Shown here: piece by piece, positions 52,512 through 61,476 of the stretch
Numbering within the stretch: position 1 is the stretch's first letter
How the letters are laid out: each line of letters opens with the position of its first letter
Source: JBJMQS01 sp045802605
GTDB taxonomy: Bacteria > Planctomycetota > Planctomycetia > Gemmatales > Gemmataceae
Length of the DNA: 64,000 nt
Assembly (NCBI GenBank): GCA_045802605.1
Contig: JBJMQS010000027.1
Span: 16,459 to 80,458, forward strand
Direction: 5' to 3'
Translations under genes and position numbers: made by a program
Notes under the pieces: generated by a model
The model's database searches: none
Told to the model about the DNA's origin: nothing
The model's input: only the letters and a program-made list of their open reading frames with translations

Positions 52512-53509
52512 AGCGTGGCTGGGCCGCACTCGCTTTGTTGATGACGAGCTGTGCCGGCCCTCAATCGTCGCTCGATCCCGCCGGGGTGCAGGCGAGCCGG
52601 ATTCACCACCTCTGGTGGCTATTTGTCGGCATTAGTTTGTTTGTTTACGTGGCGGTGCTGGCGGTCCTTGCCTGGGGCAGCCGACGGCGATCGCCGTCGC
52701 CACCAACACCCGTAATTCGACCCGATGCAACCACTGAACGAAAACTCAAGCTGACGGTATCATCGGCGATGGCTTTTTCTGTGGCGCTGCTTTTCCTTTT
52801 GCTCTTTAGCGATTTTCTCACCGGCCGCGCGCTGCACACGCTCTCGGACCCGGTCGCGGCCAAGATCCTCGTCGTCGGCCGGCAGTGGTGGTGGGAGTTT
52901 CGCTACGACGATATCAGTCCGTCGAATGTTCTCACGACCGCGAACGAACTGCATCTTCCCATCGGCCGGCCCGTGCAGCTCGAACTGGAATCGCGCGACG
53001 TCATTCACAGCTTTTGGGTGCCCAACCTCCATGGCAAGCGTGACTTGATCCCGGGCCACACGGCACGCATATTTCTCCAGGCCGATCGTCCGGACACTTA
53101 CTGGGGGCAATGCGCGGAGTATTGCGGCTATCAGCACGCGAACATGCGATTCACCGTCACGGCCGAGCCTGAGGACGATTATCAGAAGTGGTTGGTGTCC
53201 CAACGCGCCGACGCCGCCGAACCGACGACTGATCAGCAGCGGCGCGGCAAACAGGTCTTCCTCGGCGCGACTTGCGTCATGTGCCACACGATTCAAGGAA
53301 CAATTTCCCAAGCCAAGCTCGGCCCCGATCTCACGCACGTCGGCAGCCGCCCCTGGATCGGCGCGGGCGCTTTGACGAACACGCGCGCCAACCTCGCCGG
53401 CTGGATCGCCAATCCCCAGCGCGCCAAGCCGGGAAGCCGTATGCCCCCCAATCCCTTGCCTTCCGAGAATCTCCTGGCGCTGGTTGATTATCTGGAGTCA
53501 TTGAAGTGA
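52508..53509 (+). CDS. coxB: Cytochrome c oxidase subunit II with fused cytochrome c (caa3 type)
   Basis: This 333-residue protein has a lipoprotein-like signal (MTSCAG), two membrane helices (about 35-57 and 80-103), then a cupredoxin domain with the CuA site: a His in VIHSFWVPNLHGKRD and the loop CAEYCGYQHANM. After residue 240 a cytochrome c domain follows with heme motif CVMCHTIQ and ligand in GSRMPPN. This is the caa3 layout, which accepts electrons from soluble or tethered cytochrome c. It is coupled to xoxG and coxA by 4-bp overlaps. Confidence 0.95.
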   Translation: MKRGWAALALLMTSCAGPQSSLDPAGVQASRIHHLWWLFVGISLFVYVAVLAVLAWGSRRRSPSPPTPVIRPDATTERKLKLTVSSAMAFSVALLFLLLFSDFLTGRALHTLSDPVAAKILVVGRQWWWEFRYDDISPSNVLTTANELHLPIGRPVQLELESRDVIHSFWVPNLHGKRDLIPGHTARIFLQADRPDTYWGQCAEYCGYQHANMRFTVTAEPEDDYQKWLVSQRADAAEPTTDQQRRGKQVFLGATCVMCHTIQGTISQAKLGPDLTHVGSRPWIGAGALTNTRANLAGWIANPQRAKPGSRMPPNPLPSENLLALVDYLESLK

Positions 53510-55467
53510 GTAGCTCCAACGGACAGGATCTACGCGCCGACTTGGACCGGACTTGGCGACGGCGACCCGGCTTCTTCGGCTGGCTCACCAGCACCAACCA
53601 CAAAGACATTGGCCTGCGATTCATCATCACCGCCTTCATTTTCTTTCTGCTCGCCGGCATCTTGGCGGTATTCATGCGGCTGCAATTGGCGGTGCCACGC
53701 AACACGCTGCTCGGACCCGATCTTTACAACCAGTTCTTCACCACGCATGGCACGACCATGATGTTTCTTTTTGCCGTGCCAGTGATGGAAGGCATGGGGC
53801 TCTATCTGGTTCCGCTCATGGTCGGCACGCGCAACGTGGCCTTCCCGCGCCTGTTGAACTTCAGCTACTACGTCTATCTGTGTGCGGGCTTCCTTTTATA
53901 TGTCAGCCTGATTCTGAATATCGGACCGGACATGGGCTGGTTCAGCTACGTGCCGCTCGCCGGCCCGCAATACGCGCCGGGCCGCCGCATGGATGTCTGG
54001 TCGCAGATGGTGACCTTGGTCGAAATCAGTTCGTTGAGTGGCGCGGTGGACATCATTGTGACTGCGTTAAAGCTGCGAGCGCCCGGAATGTCGCTCAACC
54101 GAGTGCCGCTCTTCGTTTGGACTCAGGTGATCACTTCGTTCATGATCATCTTTGCCATGCCCTCGGTCATGTTGTGCAGCACGATGCTCAGCGCGGATCG
54201 CATGACGCACCTCAACACTCACTTTTACAATCCGGCCGAGGGTGGCGACGCGCTGCTTTGGCAGCATATGTTTTGGTTCTTCGCCCACCCCGAGGTTTAC
54301 ATCATCTTTCTTCCTGCCACTGGCTTTATTGCCGAGATTATTCCCACTTTCACTCGCCGCCGCATGTTTGGATACACGCCACTGGTGTTGTCGGCGATCG
54401 CGACCGCATTCATTGGCTTCGGCGTCTGGGTCCATCACATGTTCGCCACACCATTGCCCCAGATTGGCCAAGGGCTATTCACCGCGTCGAGCTTGATGAT
54501 CGTCATCCCTAACGCCATCCAGGTCTTCTGCTGGACGGCGACCATCTGCGGCGGCTGGCCCCGGCTCGAACTGCCAATGGCGTTCGTATTGGGGTTCTTC
54601 GCCAACTTCCTGATCGGCGGGCTCACTGGCGTGATGCTGGCGTCCGTCTCGATCGACCTGCAAGTGCACGACACATTTTTCGTCGTCGCGCACCTGCACT
54701 ACGTCTTGATCGGCGGGGCGATCTTTCCGCTGTTCGGGGCGTTTTACTTCTGGTACCCGAAGTGGACCGGACGCATGTTGAATAGCGGCCTGGGCTGGCT
54801 CAACTTCTGGCTATTTTTCATCGGTTTCAATTTGACGTTCTTCCCGATGCACCAACTCGGGCTAAAGGGGATGACCCGGCGAGTCTACACGTATGCCGCC
54901 GAGACCGGTTGGGGCACGCTCAACATGTTGGCCACAATCGGCACAGGCGTTCTTGGCTTGGGTGTTTTGGTGTTTATCATCAATGCGATTTGGAGTCGCC
55001 GCAATGGACGAATCGCCGGCGACAATCCCTGGGAGGCCGCCACCCTAGAATGGACCACCGCTTCACCGGTCCCCAGTTACAACTTCGATTATCCACCCAC
55101 TGTGCACGGACGATATGCCGCTTGGGAAAACACTGCCGACACGCCAGTCGTCACCGGGCTCTCGCTGCATGCCCGCGAAGTATTAGTCACCACCATTCAT
55201 GACGCCGCTCCGGATCATCGCTACCACATGGCCGGCGACACCATTTGGCCCTTTGTGGCCGCGCTCGCCACCGGCGGCGCCTTTACCGGCTTCGTGTTCC
55301 ATCCTATCGCCGCGCCGATTGGACCGGCCGTCGTCCTACTCTTGTTGGCGATTTGGTTCTGGCCCGGTGCGGAAACCAAGCCGATTCATCATCCCTCCAC
55401 TCCCGATCAACAGCGCGCCGCGGCCCGAGGCACAGCGATTCCACGCGCTCAGGAAGTTCAACGATGA
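53506..55467 (+). CDS. coxA: Cytochrome c oxidase subunit I (caa3 type, extended C-terminus)
   Basis: This 653-residue heme-copper oxidase subunit starts at a GTG overlapping the coxB stop. Heme and CuB ligands are the histidine in TTHGTTMMF, the His-Tyr crosslink motif WFFAHPEVYIIFLP, the pair WVHHMF, and VHDTFFVVAHLHYV. Glu in HPEV marks a type A family proton channel. After helix 12 a soluble stretch is followed by two more helices (about 590-640), the C-terminal extension common in caa3 oxidases. It reduces O2 to water and pumps protons. Confidence 0.96.
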   Translation: MSSSNGQDLRADLDRTWRRRPGFFGWLTSTNHKDIGLRFIITAFIFFLLAGILAVFMRLQLAVPRNTLLGPDLYNQFFTTHGTTMMFLFAVPVMEGMGLYLVPLMVGTRNVAFPRLLNFSYYVYLCAGFLLYVSLILNIGPDMGWFSYVPLAGPQYAPGRRMDVWSQMVTLVEISSLSGAVDIIVTALKLRAPGMSLNRVPLFVWTQVITSFMIIFAMPSVMLCSTMLSADRMTHLNTHFYNPAEGGDALLWQHMFWFFAHPEVYIIFLPATGFIAEIIPTFTRRRMFGYTPLVLSAIATAFIGFGVWVHHMFATPLPQIGQGLFTASSLMIVIPNAIQVFCWTATICGGWPRLELPMAFVLGFFANFLIGGLTGVMLASVSIDLQVHDTFFVVAHLHYVLIGGAIFPLFGAFYFWYPKWTGRMLNSGLGWLNFWLFFIGFNLTFFPMHQLGLKGMTRRVYTYAAETGWGTLNMLATIGTGVLGLGVLVFIINAIWSRRNGRIAGDNPWEAATLEWTTASPVPSYNFDYPPTVHGRYAAWENTADTPVVTGLSLHAREVLVTTIHDAAPDHRYHMAGDTIWPFVAALATGGAFTGFVFHPIAAPIGPAVVLLLLAIWFWPGAETKPIHHPSTPDQQRAAARGTAIPRAQEVQR

Positions 55468-56093
55468 CCGACAGTCCACAACTCAATGTCGAATCGCTCC
55501 CGCCGCACGCATTTGATACGCGTTCTCCGGTCTGGTGGGGCAACACGTTGCTAACCTTCATCGAGACGATGACCGTCACTTTGATGGTCGCCAGCTATCT
55601 GTACTTGTGCCGCAATGAGACTCAGTGGCCGCCGCCCCTCTTGAATCGCGATCCGCCGATTTACGAGCCGCTGCCGAATTTGGGCCCGGGCACGGTGAAT
55701 CTTGTTTTGATGCTAGTCAGCCTTGTGCCGATGATTTGGGCCGACTGGTCCGCTCGACGAGGTCGTTACGCCGGGGTAATTTTTGGGCTGGCGACGGCTT
55801 TAATTCTAGGGTGCATCGCCACCGGCGTGCGCTTTCTCGAATTCCCGGCTGTCAAAGTCTCGTGGGATGACAACGCCTACGGGTCGCTCGTCTGGGCCAT
55901 CTTGGTTTTGCAACTGTTCTATCTCGTCGTCGCCGTGGCCGAGGCCGGGATTACGCTGCTCTGGGTGGGGCTGCATGGCCTGGATGAGAAGCACGCGATG
56001 GATGTGACCCTAACTGCCGTGTACTGGTATTGGGACGTGGCGGCCTGGATTGTGCTGTACGCCATTGTGTATTGGACGCCCCGGCTGTTGTGA
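55464..56093 (+). CDS. coxC: Cytochrome c oxidase subunit III-like protein
   Basis: This 209-residue protein has about five membrane helices. It contains WWGNTLLTFIETMTVTLMVASYLYL and, at the end, DVTLTAVYWYWDVAAWIVLYAIVYW, the last two helices of subunit III. The ATG at 55464 overlaps the coxA stop (ATGA). It is shorter than mitochondrial-type subunit III, as expected for the caa3 branch with part of the fold on subunit I. Confidence 0.9.
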   Translation: MTDSPQLNVESLPPHAFDTRSPVWWGNTLLTFIETMTVTLMVASYLYLCRNETQWPPPLLNRDPPIYEPLPNLGPGTVNLVLMLVSLVPMIWADWSARRGRYAGVIFGLATALILGCIATGVRFLEFPAVKVSWDDNAYGSLVWAILVLQLFYLVVAVAEAGITLLWVGLHGLDEKHAMDVTLTAVYWYWDVAAWIVLYAIVYWTPRLL

Positions 56094-56095
56094 AC

Positions 56096-56476
56096 ATGAT
56101 AATGTCCATCGTCGAAGTACCGTCACCCGGCCACCGCAGCCACAGCGTGTTGTGGGCGGCGTTCTTACTAGGCCCGGTGGCGTGGGCCATTCAACTTCAA
56201 TCGCTCTATGCCCTGAGCGACGCAGCCTGTGCGACAGGTGTGCGTCTGCCGCTCCATATCGTGGCCGGCTGTTGTTTGTTGGCCGGCATTGTGGGGACGC
56301 TGTTGTCCTGGCGCAATGGGCGTGTGGTGGCCGGCACTCCGGACGAAAGCGATGTCGGCGGCGTGGCCCGCGTCAAACTCTTCTCGACCCTCGGGATGCT
56401 GACCGGCGGATTGTTTTCACTCGTGATGGCCGCCGAGTGGATCGCCGTGTTGATGCTCTTTCCTTGCCCGCTGTGA
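56096..56476 (+). CDS. Small membrane protein of the oxidase operon
   Basis: This 126-residue protein has three predicted helices (about 20-40, 55-75 and 95-118). Met1 lies 2 bp after the coxC stop; a second ATG follows two codons later. It has no recognised motif. Its position between coxC and ctaG suggests a subunit IV-like or assembly role, but this is inference from context only. Confidence 0.7.
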   Translation: MIMSIVEVPSPGHRSHSVLWAAFLLGPVAWAIQLQSLYALSDAACATGVRLPLHIVAGCCLLAGIVGTLLSWRNGRVVAGTPDESDVGGVARVKLFSTLGMLTGGLFSLVMAAEWIAVLMLFPCPL

Positions 56477-56486
56477 AGGTGGAAGC

Positions 56487-57464
56487 ATGAAGCCCACATC
56501 GCCGCATCTACGATTTATTCTTGCCGCGGTGGTGTTACTCGTTTGCAATTCCCACCTCTTGGCTCATGTCACCGCACCGCATGGCTCAGCGCCGAGCGCG
56601 CCACGGAATTGGCATGAATTGTGGCGAACGTGGGGCACGGAGCCCGGCGTAGTGATCCCGCTATTCTTGTCGGCCATCCTTTACATCCGAGGAGTTCGGC
56701 GGCTCTGGCGCGAACGTGCTGGGCAAGGCGTTAGAAAATGGGAGGTCGCCTGCTTCGCCGGCGGATGGTTGGCGCTTTTCATCGCGCTCGTTTCGCCGCT
56801 CCACCCTTGGGGCAGCGCGCTCTTCTCGGCCCACATGACCCAACACGAGATCCTGATGCTGGTGACCGCACCGCTTTTGGTCCTCAGTCGGCCGTTGGTC
56901 GCATTTCTGAAAGCTCTGCCGGCTCGCTGGTCACTGGCCCTGTCGTCCTGGACCAAAGCACAATGGTGGCAAACCACCTGGGGCTATCTGGTTCATCCCT
57001 TGGTCGCCTGGGTCATTCATGTCACCATCCTCTGGGCTTGGCATCTGCCCTCGCTCTACCAGGCGACTCTCCATGATGAATTCATCCACGCCTTGCAGCA
57101 TTTGAGTTTTCTCTTCTCCGCATTGTTGTTTTGGTGGGCATTGATTCAGGGCCGCACTGCCGCCCTGCGCTATGGCGTCGCCGTGCTGTACGTCTTCACG
57201 AGCGCTCTGCAAAGCGGTCTACTCGGCGCGCTGATCACCTTTGCCCACACAGTTTGGTATCCCGCCTACGAAGAAACCGCGCCGGCGTGGGGCTTAACGC
57301 CGCTGGAAGATCAGCAACTCGGCGGCCTGATCATGTGGGTGCCGGCTTGTGCGATGTACATCGTAGCCGGCCTGGCGCTATTCGCGGGATGGATGCGAAC
57401 CTCCGAAGATCGCGCTTGGACGTGGGACGCGTCGCTCTCGCCAGCGAGGAGCCATTCGCCATGA
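56487..57464 (+). CDS. ctaG: Cytochrome c oxidase assembly factor CtaG (caa3 type)
   Basis: This 325-residue integral membrane protein has a signal-like first helix (residues 8-26) and about seven further helices. FSAHMTQHEILMLVTAPLLVL, WVIHVTILWAWHLPSLYQ, and HALQHLSFLFSALLFWWALI carry the conserved histidines of the caa3_CtaG family, which is thought to deliver copper to the oxidase CuB centre. The stop overlaps the following cytochrome gene (ATGA, 57461-57464). Confidence 0.93.
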   Translation: MKPTSPHLRFILAAVVLLVCNSHLLAHVTAPHGSAPSAPRNWHELWRTWGTEPGVVIPLFLSAILYIRGVRRLWRERAGQGVRKWEVACFAGGWLALFIALVSPLHPWGSALFSAHMTQHEILMLVTAPLLVLSRPLVAFLKALPARWSLALSSWTKAQWWQTTWGYLVHPLVAWVIHVTILWAWHLPSLYQATLHDEFIHALQHLSFLFSALLFWWALIQGRTAALRYGVAVLYVFTSALQSGLLGALITFAHTVWYPAYEETAPAWGLTPLEDQQLGGLIMWVPACAMYIVAGLALFAGWMRTSEDRAWTWDASLSPARSHSP

Positions 57465-57826
57465 AGCACGGCGTTGTGCTCCTCTTCTGTGCGGTATGCG
57501 TGGCCTGTGACGGTGAGCGCGAACGGCGTGCCGCGGACATGACCGGAGGCGATTCCCACCGTGGAGCGCAAATCATTTTGTCGAAGGGGTGTGCATCTTG
57601 TCAAACGATCCCTGGCATTTCCGGCGCAAATGGAGTCGTTGGTCCGCCACTCAATCAGATCGCCCGCCGCGTCTATGTCGCCGGCGTGCTGGTCAATAAC
57701 CCTGACAACATGTTCCGCTGGCTGCGTGATCCGCCCGGCGTCGTCACCCGCACCGCCATGCCCAATCTGAATTTGACCGACGCTGAGATTCGTGACATTG
57801 CCTGTTATCTCTACACCCTCGATTGA
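57461..57826 (+). CDS. Cytochrome c-like lipoprotein with CXXCQ in place of CXXCH
   Basis: This 121-residue protein has a short lipoprotein signal (lipobox VACD, Cys near residue 16). The domain has the class I cytochrome layout, with GCASCQTIPGISG at the heme site and the methionine-ligand region RTAMPNLNLTDAEI followed by the closing helix IACYLYTL. The histidine that should ligate heme iron is Gln (codon CAA). Heme may be attached without the normal axial ligand, or not at all, unless a base call is wrong. The neighbours are electron-transfer proteins. Confidence 0.85.
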   Translation: MKHGVVLLFCAVCVACDGERERRAADMTGGDSHRGAQIILSKGCASCQTIPGISGANGVVGPPLNQIARRVYVAGVLVNNPDNMFRWLRDPPGVVTRTAMPNLNLTDAEIRDIACYLYTLD

Positions 57827-57827
57827 C

Positions 57828-59081
57828 ATGCGCGCGAAGCCAACGATCATGTCGCTCGCGGCAGCCGTTATGTTGAGCGGCGTCTTGGCGGCATATTGGA
57901 TCGGGCCCGCACACGCGAGTCGGCCCACATCCAAGCCTTTTCTTAATCTTCCGGCCGGTCGAACATTTCCCGCCCTTTTGTCACAGACCGGAGCGTTCAC
58001 CGACACGCGGACTCTGCAACCAGCGCAGGAACTGATCCCATACGAAATCAACTATTCGTTTTGGTCCGACGGCGCGCTCAAGAAGCGTTGGATGGCGTTG
58101 CCCGTAGGCCATATCCACCCATCACCCACGGGCGAATGGGACTTTCCCGTTGGCACCGTCTTCGTCAAACATTTTGAGCGTAATAACGATCAGCCTCTCC
58201 GTATCGAAACTCGTCTCCTCGTTCATGATGGCATGGGGGTTTATGGCGCCAGTTATCGTTGGCGGTCCGATCAGTCCGACGCCGAACTGGTGCGCGAACC
58301 CCAGCGAGACCAGTGGTATTTCCCCGGCCCTGACGACTGCGTGAAGTGTCATACCTGCATCGCCGGTGGCGTGCTCGGTGTCAACACTCGGCAAATCAAC
58401 CGCACCGATGCGCAAGGCGTAAATCAACTCCGTCATTGGCAGCGACTGGAGTTGTTCGACACTGACCTCGGCGATCCCAAGGAATTGCCGCGCTTGGCCG
58501 GATGTGACTCCGATCGCGTGGAGGATCGCGCGCGATCCATGCTCGATGTCAACTGCGGCTATTGCCATCGGCCCGGCGGCGCGGAAACCGATTTCGACGC
58601 CCGCTACGACACGCCGCTGCCTCAGCAGAAACTGGTCAGCGCGCCGGCCCGCATCAACTTGGGCCTGGATCACGCTCGGCTGATCGCGCCGAACGACCCC
58701 TGGCGTTCGCTCATGCTCGTGCGCATGGAGACGCTCGAAGGAACGAAAATGCCGCCGTTGGGTCACGAAAACCTTGATCGTGAAAGCGCGAAGCTGCTCC
58801 GCGAATGGATTTGCAGCATGCCCGGGCCTCCGGTCGTCGCTCCGCCGATTTTTGCCGTGAGAAGCTGCGAGTTTCGCGGAAGTCTCAATGTTACTCTGAC
58901 GCACCCCGATAAGGCAGCCGTCCTGCGGCTGACTCTCGACGGCAGCGCACCGAATGACGATTCGCAACTCTACCAGGGGCCCCTACGAGTAGAGGATTCC
59001 AAGACAATAAGGGCGCGTGCATTCAAGCCGGGCCACACGCGGAGCATCGTCGTGCAGGAAACGTACGTGAAGGAACAATGA
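57828..59081 (+). CDS. SO2930-family diheme c-type cytochrome with C-terminal CHB_HEX-like domain
   Basis: This 417-residue exported protein has a signal peptide at residues 1-30. Residues 40-330 resemble the SO_2930 family (YEINYSFWSDGALKKRWM). Two heme motifs are seen, CVKCHTC near residue 177 and CGYCHRPGG near residue 244. The last 80 residues (LRLTLDGSAPNDDSQLYQGP) match the chitobiase/hexosaminidase C-terminal accessory fold. Starting one base after the previous stop, it ends the operon. Its role may be another electron acceptor or a periplasmic oxidase; this is uncertain. Confidence 0.82.
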   Translation: MRAKPTIMSLAAAVMLSGVLAAYWIGPAHASRPTSKPFLNLPAGRTFPALLSQTGAFTDTRTLQPAQELIPYEINYSFWSDGALKKRWMALPVGHIHPSPTGEWDFPVGTVFVKHFERNNDQPLRIETRLLVHDGMGVYGASYRWRSDQSDAELVREPQRDQWYFPGPDDCVKCHTCIAGGVLGVNTRQINRTDAQGVNQLRHWQRLELFDTDLGDPKELPRLAGCDSDRVEDRARSMLDVNCGYCHRPGGAETDFDARYDTPLPQQKLVSAPARINLGLDHARLIAPNDPWRSLMLVRMETLEGTKMPPLGHENLDRESAKLLREWICSMPGPPVVAPPIFAVRSCEFRGSLNVTLTHPDKAAVLRLTLDGSAPNDDSQLYQGPLRVEDSKTIRARAFKPGHTRSIVVQETYVKEQ

Positions 59082-59087
59082 TGTGGC

Positions 59088-60308
59088 TCAATTACCCGCC
59101 AAGATCGTCAGCGGAATAGTCACGACTACAATAATGCAACTTATCCCGAGCGACACAGCCACGAATCCGGTGCTGAATCGACCATTGATATGTTGGGGCC
59201 CGAGCCGCTTCGTGTCATGCATCAAAACCAAAAATGGATAGACACCCGCCGGCAGTGTCAGCGACGTGGCGGCCATCGCCCATAACGTCAGCTTCAGTGG
59301 GTCGAGGCCGAAAGACATCAGCACCCCGCCAATCAAAAGCGCGATCGTGTACACCAGCGTGAACCGTCCACGCCACGCCGGATTGGTGCCCGGGCTGCGC
59401 CGCCAGCGGAATTCCTCGGCCAGCAAATAGCCGATCACCATCGTCAACATAATCGCCGCGCTCAAACAAGCGGCAAATAATGCAGCGACAAATGACCACA
59501 GGCCGGCGCGTTCGCCAAACGGCTGCGTGAGTACCTCGGCCAACTCGCGGTAGTCATTGATCTGGTGCCCGCGCGGGAAGACCTGAACGGCCGCGATGAG
59601 TGCCGCGATCGACATCAATGTGCCGAAGCCCATCCCCACCCACGCCACGAAATAATTGATGGGCAAGTCCTTCGTGCTCCACTCGTCTTCTTTCGCCCCG
59701 TCGGAATAGAAGAAGAGCATGTACGGCGATATCGACGCGCCCACGATCGCCACCGCCAAAAACCAGTAACGAGTTCCGTTGCTCTCGGGTTGCCGAGGGA
59801 TTAAGCCCGCCGCGACCTCTTTCATATCCGGCCGGAGCATCACCGCCGCGACGACAAAGACCAAGCTCAACAAGCCGATGACCGAAATAGCCTTTTCAAT
59901 CGTGGGAAATCGCGCGCTCATCAGGACCAGCCAAGTCAATGCTGCGGCCGGAATCGCCCAGATGCGGAAGTTCACGCCGGTCGCCATTTCTAAAGCAACT
60001 GCAATTCCGCCGACCTCGGCCGCGAGTGCGAACACTAGCTCGGCGACGATGACCAAAACCGGAATCAAGAACCAATTGAAGCCGAAGCGTCGCCGCAAGC
60101 CCGCGGAGACCGTTTCGCCGCTGACCGCCGTATATCGGCCGGCCATTTCGGTCAGCACAATCAACATGATGCCGCTGAGTGCCGCGACCCAGAGAAGTTG
60201 GTAACCGAATTCCGCTCCGCCCGAAATGGTGGTCGAGATGCTGCCGATTTCCAGCCAACTGCCCACGCTGGCGACGATGCCGAGGGCGATTTCCCAGATC
60301 CGCTTCAT
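59088..60308 (-). CDS. NRAMP-like metal transporter with altered binding motifs
   Basis: This 406-residue protein has 11 predicted helices in the NRAMP order. In true NRAMP transporters helix 1 carries DPGN and helix 6 carries MPH. Here helix 1 reads SWLEIGSISTT and helix 6 reads GASISPYMLFFYS, so the classic metal-ligand set is missing. A divergent branch of the family is likely, with unknown cargo. It is the last gene of the minus-strand group with a PQQ-associated propeller and a CDF transporter. It converges on the xox operon. Confidence 0.82.
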   Translation of the reverse strand: MKRIWEIALGIVASVGSWLEIGSISTTISGGAEFGYQLLWVAALSGIMLIVLTEMAGRYTAVSGETVSAGLRRRFGFNWFLIPVLVIVAELVFALAAEVGGIAVALEMATGVNFRIWAIPAAALTWLVLMSARFPTIEKAISVIGLLSLVFVVAAVMLRPDMKEVAAGLIPRQPESNGTRYWFLAVAIVGASISPYMLFFYSDGAKEDEWSTKDLPINYFVAWVGMGFGTLMSIAALIAAVQVFPRGHQINDYRELAEVLTQPFGERAGLWSFVAALFAACLSAAIMLTMVIGYLLAEEFRWRRSPGTNPAWRGRFTLVYTIALLIGGVLMSFGLDPLKLTLWAMAATSLTLPAGVYPFLVLMHDTKRLGPQHINGRFSTGFVAVSLGISCIIVVVTIPLTILAGN

Positions 60309-60359
60309 GGATCCGATCTCCGGTCGCTAATTATGCAACCTTCGGACCAAGAAGCCCTG

Positions 60360-61412
60360 CTAAGGTGATTTCTCGACGACGGCGATGCCCCAGGGCCCTT
60401 CCCCGGCTTTGACCCGCGTCACCTCGGCGCCTCGCTCGATGTCGATAATCGAGACATCATTCGACGGCCCGTTCGCGACAAACAGCATTTTTCCATCCGG
60501 TGAAGTGGCGATACCCCACGGTCGCTTGCCGGCCGTGATGGTCTTCTTCACTTCGCCAGTTTGTGGATCGATCATGCACACTGTTCCGGCTCGCCCGGTC
60601 GAGACAAACAGCGTTCGCCCATCGCGGCTCAGCGCCGTGCCCATCGGCCGCGAACCCGCAGGCAACTTGATCGTGCTTGTCACTTTGTGAACGGCGGTAT
60701 CAATGACGCTCACCATCGCGCCGGTCTCGGATGGTATGTACGCCTTCGACCCATCGGTGGAAAAGACCACCGAACGCGGCCGATTACCCACCGCAATCTC
60801 CGCGATGGACTTGTTGCTGTTGGTATCGATCACGAAGACTTCACCGCCGGTTTCGCATGTGACATACACAAGCCGCCCATCCGGCGAGATGCCCACGCCC
60901 TCGGGTTCCTTCTTCACTCGGACGATCTGCTCCACCCGCCCATCGACCGCGTCAACCACGCTCGCCGTCGCTACGTCTTCGTTGGCCACATACAACCGCC
61001 GTCCATCCGCGCTCACGGCGAATTGCTCCGGGTCCGCGCCAGCCGGCAACTTACGCACCACCCGCCGCCCTTTCACATCGAGGACCACAATCCCATCGGC
61101 GGAGCGGTCGGCCTTTTCGTCGTCGTCGTCCTTGTTAAAGATCGGCACTCCCTTGCTGTCGAGTTGCGGTGGTTCGCCGATCGGGCTGCCACTGACCGCG
61201 AGATACATGAGCTTGGCGTCCGGGCTGGGGTGAATCCCGCGCGGCCGCTTCCCCACCGCAATCGTGGCGACGACCTTGCGTGATTCGCTGTCGATGACTG
61301 TGACGCTCCCCGACCGCTCGTTGGATACCCAGACCTGAAACCCGTGGCTCGGCGACTCCGCCAAACCCAACGCCGTGAAGAGCAGAACAATGGCGAATGA
61401 ATACCGGCCCAT
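60360..61412 (-). CDS. PQQ-associated YVTN-type beta-propeller protein
   Basis: This 350-residue exported protein has a signal peptide at residues 1-24. Seven repeat blades follow with SPDGRLVYV, STDGSKAYI, SRDGRTLFV and SPDGKMLFV turns and VIDT strands. This matches the family of propeller proteins found with PQQ-dependent alcohol catabolism genes. An acidic stretch KDDDDEKAD (about residues 95-103) interrupts blade 2 and could bind a metal ion. It precedes the NRAMP-like gene by 51 bp on the same strand, facing the xox operon. Confidence 0.88.
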   Translation of the reverse strand: MGRYSFAIVLLFTALGLAESPSHGFQVWVSNERSGSVTVIDSESRKVVATIAVGKRPRGIHPSPDAKLMYLAVSGSPIGEPPQLDSKGVPIFNKDDDDEKADRSADGIVVLDVKGRRVVRKLPAGADPEQFAVSADGRRLYVANEDVATASVVDAVDGRVEQIVRVKKEPEGVGISPDGRLVYVTCETGGEVFVIDTNSNKSIAEIAVGNRPRSVVFSTDGSKAYIPSETGAMVSVIDTAVHKVTSTIKLPAGSRPMGTALSRDGRTLFVSTGRAGTVCMIDPQTGEVKKTITAGKRPWGIATSPDGKMLFVANGPSNDVSIIDIERGAEVTRVKAGEGPWGIAVVEKSP

Positions 61413-61476
61413 GTGTTTCTCCTTAGGCCAGATTCTATTCCACCCAGAAGAGCTCGCCGACTGACAAACGATTTAT

